A stretch of 64,000 bases of DNA from Pomphorhynchus laevis (lineage: Eukaryota > Acanthocephala > Palaeacanthocephala > Echinorhynchida > Pomphorhynchidae), in the NCBI GenBank assembly GCA_012934845.2, contig WNNJ02000321.1:1-64000 (forward strand), written 5' to 3'. The position numbers were made by a program, and so were the translations under genes. A model generated the notes under the pieces. The model had not been told where the DNA came from, did no database searches, and saw nothing but the letters and a program-made list of their open reading frames with translations. Positions 22,151 to 33,472 of the stretch are shown in pieces (position 1 is the stretch's first letter; every line of letters starts with the position of its first letter).

Positions 22151-22680
22151 AAATAATATTATAAATTATCTGATATATCCTATTTATTAGCGATCATCGA
22201 ATTAAATTTGCTAATAAATCAATGTAAATACAGAAGACATATTTTACATTGTTTTTGTTTTTAAAACCCACTCTGCAGATTAAGTTTTTACAAGTACAGT
22301 ACGCAATCAAAATATTTTGAAAACTATTATTTTTTAGCGATCAAACTATTTTAACAAATGAAATAAACCTAATGATATAATTCACTGACTGCAAACAAAT
22401 CAGCTAATTAAATATTGTTTATTAGCGTAATAGTTTAAGAATGTATTGTCCATAAAAATTGGAAGATAAAACGAAAAATTAATAAACTTGCTCACATGTT
22501 ATCTAATATATTTGTGCTTTAGAGGTTTGGAACCATATGGATTTACGACTACACATTTCCCGGTTCTGTAATATTAATTTACTTTTTCGTTATTAAACGA
22601 CATTTTGTTTTTAAGAGTAGCTCAAAACACAAGAATAAAGTGCGACACTTTTCAAAATATCTATGGACCCGAACAAATAA
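22150..22680. other. Unique-looking AT-rich sequence
   Basis: No repeat, open frame or RNA gene recognised. Confidence 0.5.
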
Positions 22681-23190
22681 TTACAATGTGAGCCAATATT
22701 CTTTAAGATTCAGATTTTATTCAACGGCTTCCGCAATGTAGATTTTTAACGTCTCTCTCGTTGATGCTACGGGTCATCGTGAAGAAACTTTCGATTTTAG
22801 AATTGAGATCACGTTCTCGATTGGATTCATGCTCGGAGAGTAGGCAAGAAGATATTTGTATGGGGCGTTATTTGCATCTAACACTTCTTTTACAATGGTG
22901 CAATAATAAATTGATGCTTTATCCATCACTAAAATTGTGCTCTTTTTTTTATTGTCTTTCGGGATATACATCCAAATATTTACGACTTAACTTAGTTGCC
23001 AGAAAATGATATGTTCACTATAATGTAATCAGTCAACCCATTTATAGAAAACTGCACATATAGAAACTTTTCGGCCTCTTGATGGGCCATAGACTTTATC
23101 GCATCTGTATTGGGCATGGAATATCCATAGCTGTTTGACGTATCATGTAAAACCCGGAATCGTCAAAGAATATATATATTGCCGGTCTCG
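22680..23190 (-). pseudogene. Tc1/mariner-IS630-type transposase remnant
   Basis: Minus strand. The segment 23,180-23,090 reads YIFFDDSGFYMIRQTAMDIP, the region around the first catalytic aspartate. The segment 22,971-22,774 reads ILVMDKASIYYCTIV and then LLAYSPSMNPIENVISILKS, which are the second aspartate block and the NPIE block that ends the DDE catalytic triad. A stop and frameshifts lie between them (near 23,010-23,100), and the helix-turn-helix N-terminus is missing. Plain cut-and-paste DNA transposon, inactive. The adjacent fold-back at 23,212 may have interrupted its upstream part. Confidence 0.75.
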
Positions 23191-23211
23191 ATTATTTAAG
23201 TGATTTACAAC

Positions 23212-23590
23212 CTGGTAATGATATTACAAATGAATTACTTTTCCCGCCTATTTCTATTCTGTTTGAAGGAATATATTCTGTTTGAATAGATATTCTGTTT
23301 GAAGAATTTCTATTCTGTTTGAAGGGATAACTCAACCAGCATAAACTGACTCTATACTGTTTCGACTTCTGAGTCTCATCAGTATGGGCTGATGCACAAC
23401 TGTATTGAAGTGCAGTACTCCTAGACAGCTCAATAAGTCTTAAGTCTTTAAACAGTTGTGCAGCAGCCCCTATTGATGATACTCAAAAGTCAAAACAACA
23501 TAGTTAGTTTATGCTGTTTGAGTCTTCCCGATTCCTTCAACCAGAATAGAAATAGGCGAGAAAAGTAATTCATTTGTTTATATCATTACC
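23212..23590. repeat. Fold-back element with hammerhead-like cores in both arms
   Basis: Large imperfect inverted repeat: ACAAATGAATTACTTTTC at 23,223 pairs with GAAAAGTAATTCATTTGT near 23,580, and the similarity continues inwards through CTATTTCTATTCTG and GCATAAACTGACT to a centre near 23,440. The left arm (minus strand) contains CTGATGA 23,382-23,376, stem GACT/AGTC 23,375-23,364, and GAAAC, a textbook catalytic core. The right arm (plus strand, 23,473-23,496) has the mutated version TTGATGA..AAAAC. Likely derived from PLE pseudo-LTRs. Confidence 0.65.
23345..23400 (-). ncRNA. Hammerhead ribozyme candidate
   Basis: Minus strand CTGATGA, perfect 4-bp stem II GACT-CAGA-AGTC, then GAAACAGTATAGAGTCAG. 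A triplet GTC follows at hammerhead spacing with a 2-bp stem III (AC/GT), as in minimal PLE hammerheads, but stem I next to the core is weak by eye. Confidence 0.55.
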
Positions 23591-23769
23591 ACGAACAATG
23601 AAAAGGCTTGATTTATGCATTTTTCGAGCTTGCGCTCGATAAGAGTGTTTTTAAATCCTACTTGTTGGGTCCTGGTTAGCGATTTATTCATGATTAATAC
23701 TCTCACCAGTGCAAGTTTCTAGCACATGGATGTGTACTAGAAGAACTTATTGATGAGCTCTATAGAGAT

Positions 23770-23880
23770 GCTGAACTTCAATCCAGCTGTGCAACAGCCC
23801 CCTATTTATTAGACTGAAAAGTCGAAACAACTTAGAGTCAATTTATGCTACTTGAGTCTTCCCAATTTCTTTAACTATAT
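23770..23880 (+). repeat. Third, decayed copy of the fold-back arm
   Basis: Repeats CAACAGCCCCCTATTTATTA, GACTGAAAAGTCGAAAC and GAGTCAATTTATGCTACTTG. Stem II GACT/AGTC and GAAAC are intact but the CTGATGA strand has decayed. Confidence 0.6.
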
Positions 23881-24114
23881 TTTGCAGTTGTGTGTCAATA
23901 TAATGCAACCGATGTGTCAATAGTGTAACTGAGACCTACAACTCTGTAAAGCGCCAAAATACGAAAATTGTGTGAAGTTTTACAGAATAATTTTTTTTGA
24001 AGATAAAGATAATATTGCAAGATAAAATTTTATTTTATAAACAGCAGAAAAATAAATTTGTGATAATGATTCGTTAATCTATTTCTAGATGAATGATTTT
24101 AAAAATTTTAAATT

Positions 24115-24355
24115 GTTGATACTGATCAATTATTGATAAATAATTATTAGAGCTGGATCAAAGAAAAGAAGAAATTATTTTTGATGTCAGCATCTTCAGA
24201 AAATTACAAAGATGATAAAAATTACAAAAATCTTGAGAAAATTATAAAAATTACTGAAGATGCTAACATAAGTTAGCGAAATATCAAAAATAATTTCTTC
24301 TTTCTTTGACCCAGCTCTAATAATTATTTATCAATAATGGATCAGTATCAACTAT
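24115..24355. repeat. Fold-back element, ~110-bp arms, hammerhead-like core
   Basis: Near-perfect inverted repeat: TGATCAATTATTGATAAATA with GAGCTGGATCAAAGAAA on the left are matched by TTTGACCCAGCTC and TATTTATCAATAATGGATCA on the right. The right arm reads CTGAAGA, stem GCTAAC-ATAA-GTTAGC, GAAATATC. The same arm sequence recurs, diverged, at 37,390-37,585 and 52,080-52,250. Confidence 0.75.
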
Positions 24356-24533
24356 TTAAATTAAAATATGATGAATAGTAATATAATATAATAAATTAAG
24401 TTAAAATATAAGTAAAAATACTTTAAAATGTAATTTTTAGTTATACTATTCAGTTTAGTTCTCTTGGTTAGAGTACTTAAGTGAATTTAAATATTTGGTA
24501 TTATAAATAAACAAAAATGGAATTTAAAATGAA

Positions 24534-24880
24534 TTTTTGTAACCCAGTAGCTTTATGAACCGATTAATAAATAATATAACATTTATTAGAATATAGATTA
24601 GGACTTATAATACTCTAATGTTCAGATAAGGGACCATTTATTTTTAAAAATATTTTTTAATATATTATTTATTATACAAATTGCATATTTAATGATATCG
24701 ATATTAAGCAAACTAGATTTTTACAGATATACATTAGTCCTTTATACGTTTTTATAGCCCAGTAGCTTAATGAAAAGATTAATAGATAATATAACACTAA
24801 TTAGAATTAAGATTAGGAATTATGTACAACAATGTTTAGGTAAAGGATCATTTATTTTTAAAAATATATTTTTTAATAAT
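24534..24880. repeat. Direct repeat, two ~125-bp units
   Basis: CCCAGTAGCTT..ATGAA followed by GATTAATA.ATAATATAAC and a shared CATTTATTTTTAAAAATAT occur at 24,534 and 24,748. No function evident. The copy of ACAAATTGCATATTTAATG at 24,675 lies between them. Confidence 0.7.
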
Positions 24881-25950
24881 CTTTACTACGAAATAAGGGA
24901 ACGTTACAGTATTTCAAACTACAATCCTGAGTTCTAGAATAAAAATCAATAGAATAAAATAATAATTTATTTAATTATCAACAAGCAAATAGCATATTTG
25001 TTAATTTAATTCATTTATTTTATTTATTCATTTTTTAATTTATATTAATTTTTATTATTCTCTTATTATCTCGTTTATATTATTATTTATAAATTATTAG
25101 TATATTATTATTTTAAGTAAAGTTATAATTTTAAGTTACACCATTCTTTACTAAAATTTTATTAAAATTTATTTAGTTGTATAACTGAATTGTTTCATTT
25201 TATAAATTTAATGGTACTTTTCAAAAAATTAATTAATATCTAATATTAATTTAGTGGTTTAAATATCGAAAATTTAGTTATTTTGGCTACATCATAATTA
25301 GTATTAATTAACGGGACAATAGAGAAATAGCTAAATTAATATATCTAATAATAATTAATATAAATAGCTAATATTATATCTAATTATTAATAGCTAATTA
25401 ATTTCAAACGCTTTGTGGCAAACTTCCAAATATTTTGTTACTTTTTATAAGGCACGTTAATAAAATGCTTTTATGCCAAGAACAGAATTGATTTATTATC
25501 ATTCGAGCACATTAATGCTTAATAATAGATCTTAATGGGCATTTAATGTCTATTATTGTAATATCGCATTTTTATCACAGTATAAATATATGCGTTTTAA
25601 TTTAAAAATACAAATTTATTATTAATATTAAATTAATTTAATTAATTTAATTAATTAAACATTCATTCATTAATTTACTACTAATTTATAGGCAATTGTT
25701 TAAATGATCTACACAAGCATTTGAAAGTTTGCGAATTGAGTAGTTTTAGCTTTTACAAATTACATTTGAATATTACGATTTAATTAGCCTCAATTCGGTC
25801 TGTTAAAGTGGCTCTTATGTTCATTTCATCTTAATTTCAATAATTTCAAAACCGTATTTGTTAAAAGCTATTGCACAATTAATGCAGTGCTTTGAACAAT
25901 CACATTATGTTATAAACATTTAACATTTTATATTTAGACGACTTCAGGGT
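24880..25950. other. AT-rich sequence, nothing recognised
   Basis: Long runs of A and T with TTAATTAATT motifs; no coding frame or RNA gene. Confidence 0.5.
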
Positions 25951-25953
25951 ATT

Positions 25954-26009
25954 ATGAATCAAAATGAAGCAATAATTAACCTTATTCATTTCACTTCTCT
26001 TTTTTACTT
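25954..26009 (+). CDS. Possible first exon of a secreted protein
   Basis: ATG opens a 56-nt frame MNQNEAIINLIHFTSLFY, hydrophobic in its second half like a signal peptide, followed at once by a consensus donor GTAAGT (26,010-26,015). It ends in phase 2. The exon-like segment at 33,473 begins with one nucleotide that would complete the codon. The link across a 7.4-kb intron is inference from phase and strand only; it could equally be chance. Confidence 0.3.
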
Positions 26010-26499
26010 GTAAGTTTTGATACTAAACCTTTTAAATCAATTATACTCCTCTGAAAGAGAACTTCGTAATGGAGTCGTATATAATGAAGTATACATTCAC
26101 GAATCTGTTCAATACATCACGTTGTATGTTAACTTTTACAATTTTTAATACTTAATTAGTCTGAATGCTTAATCGAACTTTTGTGAAAGTAATTTAGAAA
26201 TTATTTAGAAATTAGTTTATATTCAAATAATGAACGAAATTAATTTTGTTTATTATGGACCGTATAACATATATGATAACGATTTTTTTCAATTACAAGG
26301 ATTTTATTATGAAAATTAGATTATTATCTATTACAAATTTCAGTAAAACCAATATCATAAATATATTGATTTACAATATAATATACAAATATATAATATG
26401 TCTATGTATATATGCCCTCTTTATAATATATTATTATCTTGTTTTTTTTGACGAAGTATCCTGGAGAATTAAAACTCTTGAATTTTATTAAATAATATT

Positions 26500-27435
26500 T
26501 CGGCTGTTCATGCAGCCCTTTTCAATCTGAAATTTATACATTAGAAAAGCGTTTGAAATTAAATCAAACAAAATCATAACATTGAAACGAATACATGGGA
26601 ACCCGGGATCGTCTAACCCGAAGGTGAGTGTGATCGTCTTTGCACCTTCCTGAGTTTATTCTTTATGGTTCTAGCAATATTTCGTGGAGAAAGTTTTAAA
26701 CTCCAATTTGATTTATTTCCTCCATCATGTCGTTTGTATTAATGAATAAGGACTCTTTTACTAGCCTTTGTTATAGCCCATTTTGGGAATTTCAAGATTC
26801 TAGCATATGTTGTATTTTTATGCATTCTTTGGATTTTGCGTAGTCGTTACTACAAATATTGAATCATCTTCGAACCAAAGCGGAGGCTGCAGAAATTTTT
26901 TATTTGTCGGGATGTTGGAAAATCATAGAAATAGCGACCATAAATGTTGGGTTTTCTGTGTACTTCTGTTGAGACAGGGTGTTTGTGTTTATATACTTGT
27001 AATCTATAAAACTTATGCTTTTAAACGCATCTTCGAAAGTTACCGTCTATTTTATTGAATTGTCTTTTTGGTTTAGTACTTGTTGCACTTCCAGCTTTTT
27101 TAAATCGCTATCAAACACAGCAAATACGTCGTCAACGTATCGCCACCACTTTTTCAGATTCGGAAATTCAAATATGTCCTCTTCCCATTTTGACATATAC
27201 AAATCGGCAAGTGCTGGACCTAAAAATGAGCCCATTGCAACTCCATCTATTTGTTCATATATTTAATTATTGAAGAGGAAATCTGATTTATTCATGCACA
27301 ATTCAATAAATTCCGTCGATTCTCTTTTGATCAATTTTGGTGCTGTACATTTGAGATTAAGAAATTCCGCTGTTATGCCTGTAGCTTCTGTCAAAGGAAC
27401 GTTTGTAAATAACGGCAGTAAATCGGCGTAATAAA
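26500..27435 (-). mobile_element. Penelope-like element RT region, broken
   Basis: Minus strand: LLPLFTNVPLTEA (about 27,420), FIELCMNKSDFLFNN, then GVAMGSFLGPALADLYMSKW and WWRYVDDVFAVFDSD with the catalytic YVDD (about 27,150), followed by a decayed C-terminal part. These are the PLE RT motifs (LFTNVP, GVAMGSPLGP, RYVDD). At the 3' end, 26,535-26,498, is a hairpin GGCTG/CAGCC followed by GAAATATT, the PLE-type terminal motif. Broken in a few places; the N-terminal part is replaced by LINE sequence from 27,440. Confidence 0.8.
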
Positions 27436-27439
27436 CCAA

Positions 27440-28015
27440 TTATTATTAATTGGTCATTTGTTTAAACCAATTATGATCATTTGTTCATCATTTGTTTATT
27501 ATAGTCATTGGCTCAATAAAAGTGCTTTTTCGTAACTGGAAATTAGGGCGTTTTGAGTCGAGATGGTATGCAGGTCTGTAGGACAAGTAACCGGATTTCT
27601 TTTAAATAAAAAGTCTACAACTAGCATTAATGACATCAATATCGGATGGGATGGTTAACAGCAAAGTGATGCCGACCTCCTTTCTCTGACTGTACTTCAA
27701 AAGCTGACAGACGCGAGTGGATAGTGGCGCATTGGTTTTAGATGTCTTGGAAGCGGACCCCAAGAGTTAAGGGTATTTGTGACCGAAATATCTATACTCC
27801 TGAAACCGATTCAGGTTGGGATTGGTTGGGGTAAGGGAGTCGTTCCGGAATTGTGATGGGATAGTGACTCATCCAAAACCTTTAACAAGACCCTTGTTTC
27901 ACATTTGACCGATGCCCACTCCTTCCAGCTGGCAAACTTCTTATTCTTGAGTATCTTCCAGAAGGGAGACTGAAAGGAATTAAGACGAGAATGCTGTACC
28001 CGTAACTGCTCAGCT
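27440..28015 (-). mobile_element. LINE fragment, same family as 34,540-36,480
   Basis: Minus strand encodes a diverged version of the segment at about 35,215-35,570 of the plus-strand LINE: SWKEWA, VLDESLS, SVTNTLNSWGPLP and KYSQRKEVGITLLL correspond to CWKDRA, VLEESLS, SVTDILNSCEPLP and TYSHRKEVAITMLL. It adjoins the PLE RT, suggesting insertion into the PLE or a mosaic. Several frameshifts and stops; only the region before the RT core is present. Confidence 0.65.
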
Positions 28016-29399
28016 CGATTATATATAGTACCCTAATATTTTTTCAAAAGATCATGTTTGAAGGAAACGGAAAGTTTGGGAAGGTGTAATGAAGAATATA
28101 AGAAGAATATAATGATCGACGATGTTAAATGCAGATTAGAGGTCAAGGTAGATTATGACGCTACAAAGGTTTCCATTCGTGATTATAGAAGATCATCAAA
28201 TACTTTGTGACACGCTAGTTCGTTGGAATGATTAGAACGAAAAGCAAATTGAAACGGTGGATATAAATTTGACGATAGAAGATAGGTATTAATTTGATTA
28301 AGCACAATACGTTCGAATAGTTTTGATAATGTTGGGAGTAGATATATTGGAAAATATGAAGACGAAAGTGAACTGTCGAGATAGTGTTTTTACAAAAGTG
28401 AACCGACAATGTAAGATTTCCAGTTTGACGGAAAAGTGCTGTTGCGGATATAATAATTAAACAAGGTTGTCAAAATCCCGAATGGCAAATAAGCTTTAGT
28501 AAGTACATATTAAGATGGTTGGCAGGAGAAGATTTGTTGGGCAATTAAAGGAGAACTTTTGAAACTTCGTCAGAAGAAATGGGAAGGAGATAGAAGAGTT
28601 CAGGAAGAGAGAATTGTATTGATGCAGTCGATGGTTGGAGAGTTGAATAGATAGACGATAAAGTATTAGCAGATTTAGATTAAAGATAAGAAATCAAGTT
28701 TGGATCGATGTTACTAGCTGTTGAAGAACGAGAAAGGAGTGAGTTTAAAGCGCGCCAAGTAGACTTTGGGTTCGAATACGTTAATTTATTCTGCCAGAAA
28801 TGTGTGCACTTACTTCGTAGGAAAAAGTAATAGGAACGACGAATATATAGATAGTCATCACGATACTCTAAGGATACAGAAGTATAACCTCGTTTGAGGA
28901 AACGGATATATATTCGAAAAACGTGACGCATGCGGTGCTTTGAAATTACACAGTCAAAATCAAACCATGTTGTGCTTCGAGAACGCTTATGAGTGTGTGA
29001 TCGGCTAGTTAATATGTAAAAGGGAATTGTTGTGAGCTCTGAGTCAAATAGAGAGTATAGAAAATCGACGGAAAGTGTTGGCGAATTAGGCGATACAAAA
29101 GCAGAACCAAGAATAGCAGATCGAAATAAAGTAAGATTAAGAAATTTTCACGGTCGATTGAAGGTACGCGAGACTCGAGAGGGAGCAAGTTGGTTAGTAA
29201 TATTTATGGTAAGTAGCAAAAGGTCAGAGAGAGAACAAGATCTGAGATATTAAATGAAGCATGTGTAGATAAACTGTACGGAGTTGCAATGATATCAAGG
29301 GTACCGTTAAGTAAATGAGTGGGAAGGGTGTAAAGTAAATTGATATTATAGTCGAAAAGAATGTTTACAAGTTTAACGAAATCTAAAATCGGAAGAGCG

Positions 29400-30485
29400 G
29401 TCCAAGCGAATGTTGAAATTACCTAGTACAAACAGTGGGATTGCTGAAAGTGAACACTAAGAACGAATATCAGCTAGTTCACTAAAGAACCTAGATAAAA
29501 GATGGGAAGATCCAGGACGATACATTACAGCGAGTTCATGTAGAAAAGGTTAATAAGATCTACATATAAGTAAAACGAAAGATTCGGGTACTAGATAACA
29601 ATAAATTTTTAAGAGACGAATGAGCACGGGCAAAGGCGAAAATCCCACCGTAATTCAACGTGCATGTTGATAACGCATTATCAGAAGGGCAGTCAGAATC
29701 AACGAGATAGACTCCTGATGAACATATACGACGGATAGCGAGATTATCACAATTGGGATGTCAAGATTTAGTTATATAGTAAATGTCAAGCTATTGTTAT
29801 GCAAATGTGTTTAGAAGAAGGTCATTTTTATTTTCGATAGAACAAATGTTGAGTAGACCAATGCGATATGAGCGATAATAGAAATTGGCTAGAGAAGGCG
29901 ACGAGAAGAAATTTCAAGCGATTGTTGGGCAAATGTTAATTTGCCCAACAATCACTTGTAAGGTGATTTGTACTAGGTATTTGTACTAGGTGATTTTAGC
30001 GAATGTTAAAATCACCTAGTACAAGCAGGAGAGTACTGAAAGTGAACAATAAGAAAGAAGATCAACCAGTTAATCGAAGGACTTAGATGAAGGAATGGAA
30101 AATCCATGACGATATATGATAGTGAGTTCAAGTGTAAAGGTATGAAATGATCTATAAATAAGTAATTCAAAAGATTCAGGTGTTTGAGAACAATTTATTT
30201 TTATGAGAGAAGTCGGGCAAATGTGACTATACCACCGTAATTCGAAGTGGATGTTGATAACGCATTATTAAAAAAGCCGGTATAATCAAAGAGATATATT
30301 CCTGTTGAAAGTAGACGACGGATAGCACGATCATCACAATTGGTATGTAAAGATTCAGTTACACAGCAAATGTCAAGATATTGTTATGCAAATGTGTTAA
30401 TAAGAAGGTCAGTTTTATTTTGGATAGAACGGATGCTGAGTAGACCAATGCGATACGAGCGATAATATGAATTGCCTAGAGAAGG
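29400..30485. repeat. Partial duplication inside the CR1-like LINE
   Basis: 29,400-29,920 repeats 30,000-30,485 with clear divergence (for example GATAACGCATTATCAGAAGG versus GATAACGCATTATTAAAAAA). The seam is a perfect hairpin at 29,920-29,953 (GATTGTTGGGCAAAT, GTTA, complement) followed by a second imperfect one around CTAGGTGATTTTA. Confidence 0.7.
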
Positions 30486-31340
30486 AGGCAATGAGAAGAA
30501 ACTGGTCGCCATCGAATTTTCGGACGATTGTGAACAACACGAAAATTTTCATTTACATTTCTTATAGTAAGAGAATATTCTCCTTTAATTTCAGTTAGAC
30601 GTTTTTCTTCACGAGCAAAGGAAAGCTGAGTGATTTCAGACTGAAACGATCGGGAAAGATGCGACAAGTAGATAATGAGAATATAGATTTAAAATGCCGG
30701 GAGAGGATCGACGTTGCTTGAATATGATCACTGATAACAACCTTTAAGAGTGGAGGACGAGCTGAGTGGGAAGCAGAAACGCTTGATGCAAGGTAAAGTA
30801 TAGAAATTGGAGAGATGCCATTGAAGAGAGATGGATTATCAGCAGGTAAGATTATTGAAAGGAGCGATCGCAACGCAGAGATAGTAGAATCGAGACGGCT
30901 CTGAGCGGAAGAGGAGTCAGAGACGTTGGCATTCGATATGATAATGCACCTATTACGTAAGTGGGATCGCTTTCGTTGATGTTGGGAATCATTAAGATTG
31001 ATCAAATTAGACTTGAATATTCTGGTTGCAAAAGAGGAAGAGTAAAAGTTCGATGGGAATAATAAGACGAGTGCATTGGCGAAATAATACTGCTTACTTC
31101 TGATGAAGTTTTGGAAATACGGTTAGATAAAGGAACATTAGACATAATTGGTTGTAAATTCACAGGAATATTAATTTGACGGGCATGGTAAATATTGTCG
31201 GAAGCTAAATTGATTGATGAAAGGAGATCATAAATAGAAGAACGTTGGAGATCACTCAACGAGATGGTAAATTTGAGTAATTTTGATGGATGGTAAACTG
31301 AACAGACGGCGGATAAAGTGGCTGAGGTGACGGACACGTA
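30476..31340 (-). pseudogene. CR1-like LINE ORF1
   Basis: Three successive minus-strand frames share the pattern of CR1 ORF1 proteins: a serine-rich N-terminal part (31,337-31,002), then HLRNRCIIISNANVSDSSS, a leucine-rich middle and RPPLLKVVISDHIQATSILS (30,980-30,680), and finally IKGEYSLTIRNVNENFRVV (30,600-30,530). In the family this protein binds the element RNA. The frames are offset by one base at about 31,003 and 30,640, so at least two frameshifts separate the parts. Confidence 0.65.
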
Positions 31341-31984
31341 TGTGGAGCATGTCGAATAGAAAAAGTTTTATCGATATCATTCGAGTAAGATCAAACGCTG
31401 AATTCATTTGTAGCAGAGATACCATTTTTTGGAGTCGAAAACATTTATAGGCGGACTATAATTCAGAGTTGGGCGTCTAGAAATTGATAGATTCGTTTGA
31501 TTGTTGTTAAGACTCGAACAATCACAATATTTATTTACATTGGGGAGCCAATTGCAGTCATAGATTAAAAGTTTGAGGATGCATTGTGCGATGCTCGGAA
31601 AAGGCGAAAACAGCTTATTTGACGTTGGAAATTAAAGTTTCGAATTTGATGACAGCGGGAGTGCACTTTTTGGTGGAAGGATGATTTGCAGTAGCTTCAC
31701 CATAAGCATGAGCGTTAACAGGTGTAGGTTCAGTTGTAGAAATTTAACACTAAATATCAGTGCTTGTTTGAATACATTTACCATAACCTGCCACTTTTGA
31801 TAAGTTTATTAAGCTGTCGTAATGCATAAAATTAACATATAAAATTTTCTTTGGTTCAAGACGAATCACATACAGCAGTAGTTCGAATGAACAGTTTTTG
31901 ATTGAACACTGAACTGATTTTTGATTGAATTGATTGTATATATTATTGCAAGTATTTCTAATCAAGACAATTTTTTGCAGTTGT

Positions 31985-32090
31985 CTTCGGCATCCAGTAG
32001 TGGGAGGGATCTGGATCTGTGATGACGAAACGGTACTTATTACTGTTATCTTTGTTCTTTCTCGTCGGGCTTAAATGGTGACTAGCATAA
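31985..32090 (+). ncRNA. Decayed hammerhead repeat, family 2
   Basis: GCATCCAGTAGTGGGAGG, then a degenerate core and TGACGAAACGGTAC match the 63,130 ribozyme. Most of the CTGATGA strand and stem II loop is lost. Confidence 0.6.
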
Positions 32091-32173
32091 TTTACACGGG
32101 ATGGTTCATTTTCTCTTTGGAATATAAAGTTCACCATATAAGATCATATACTCAATAAAATATTTTAAATATT

Positions 32174-33020
32174 TTAAAATATTTTATATTCTGTTAGTAT
32201 AGTAGCTGTATTAGATGATTTACTCAATAAAATATTTTTAATATGTGTTGGTATTAGTGCTTTAATGGGAATTAAATGAAGATTCTTGGTTCTTTCTGTA
32301 AAATTATATTTTATTAATTCAAAGGGAAAATTATAATGCGAAACATTAAAGCGACTTAATGGCGACTTCGAAAAAGAGGTTACACCGACACCGTTCTCTA
32401 AAAGATTCTTCTCTTTCAGTATGAAAGTCAGTAGCTCTGCGGAAATCTTTGAGAGGTTTAAGTTACGTACTAAATCCTTCAACTCTATCTGGGAGAATAA
32501 CTTAGGTGTGGTTTCAACTGAAAATTCTTCATCTTTGTCATCAACTTAAAGTGAGAAATCTTTGTCGCTTGCGGATAAACTTAGCTGATTCAAGACACTA
32601 AAATTAGGAACAGGTAGCTCTTCGCTGTGTGGAACCGGTCTCATTGCTGAAGATAGATGAGGATATATAAGCGTTTGACGATTATTTCGGTTAATATCCT
32701 TTAAATTTTGAACACAAAAATAGCAGTCGTCCCCATGATTGTTGAGTTCCCGCCAAACCATCGGTATAGCAAACCTCATACTTTTTATAGCCCCTTTAGT
32801 TCATTGTCACAAACTTTATGTACATTGTTTGCAACCCAATTGTTTGCGCCCAATGTTTATCCTGATCTCCCTTCATGACCCCAAAATATGCCAACTATGC
32901 TCTTTCAACAAAATCAGTGATGTTCAATGTGTTTTTAACTAATGTATATTCTCCACAAGCATAGCAATACACGTTCGGAGAAGTAACAAAACCCCTGAGT
33001 AATTCAATCTGGCTCATTGT
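32174..33020 (-). pseudogene. Pseudogene of a multicopy invertebrate protein family
   Basis: Minus strand, three pieces in order: NVYCYACGEYTLVKN, QDKHWAQ; then AIPMVWRELNNHGDDCYFC with YPHLSSAMRPVPHSEELPVP (32,779-32,546); then LKDLVRNLNLSKISAELL (32,482-32,174). From memory this matches an uncharacterised protein family present in many copies in several invertebrates, with a cysteine-rich N-terminus, a WREP..H..DCYFC block and a PVPHS..LPVP block. Stops and frame changes near 32,546 and 32,790-32,900 break it, and the C-terminal half is absent. Function unknown; it may be transposon-associated. Confidence 0.6.
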
Positions 33021-33472
33021 ATATTGATTTGTACAAAATCTGAAAAAAAAAATTAAACAAAATTGAAATACGATAATGAACCAAATGTTGTTCATACAAG
33101 AATGTTCAATAAATAAAACAGTTAACATGATAGACCAAAATGAAAGTTATTTTTGGATTCATTGGGCCAATTTCATATAATGCTTATTGTCTAAACACCA
33201 AAATTATTGTAGACCAGTGTAATCAATCAATACTTTATTAAATTTTGAATTATTTTTGCATAATTACAAAGCTAAAAAGATAATCATTTATCTCATATTT
33301 CAATAAATACAAAATTCAGTGTCACACTTCATTATCTAAAGTTTCCCTATTTTAAATCAAATTTAATAACTTTAATCAAATTTTGATATTTATATAATTT
33401 GATAATGCCAGATTAAAATAGTTAGCAAAACGTATTTCTATTTAAACTCTACATGTAATGTAATTCTTCTAG

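Larger units (their letters stand above)
28020..31965 (-). mobile_element. CR1-like LINE, two-ORF, decayed, internally duplicated
   Basis: On the minus strand, from high to low coordinates: ORF1 (31,340-30,476), APE endonuclease (30,485-30,000, and a second version 29,920-29,400), the pre-RT linker (28,931-28,680, RMRHVFRIYIRFLKRGYTS and TWRALNSLLSRSS), then a badly decayed RT (28,440-28,030, FQFAFRSNHSNELA). The APE opens RIGLLSIRSIQNKTDLLINT and includes LDICCVTESLH. Many stops and frameshifts throughout; no intact ORF2. The element resembles CR1/L2-type LINEs in ORF1, linker and APE. Confidence 0.75.

Noticed and set aside
22761-23009. 82-codon plus-strand open frame
   Set aside because: Antisense of the transposase DDE blocks on the minus strand.
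26246-26491. 81-codon plus-strand open frame
   Set aside because: Built from I, Y, N, F and L codons of AT-rich DNA, with no motif or splice context.
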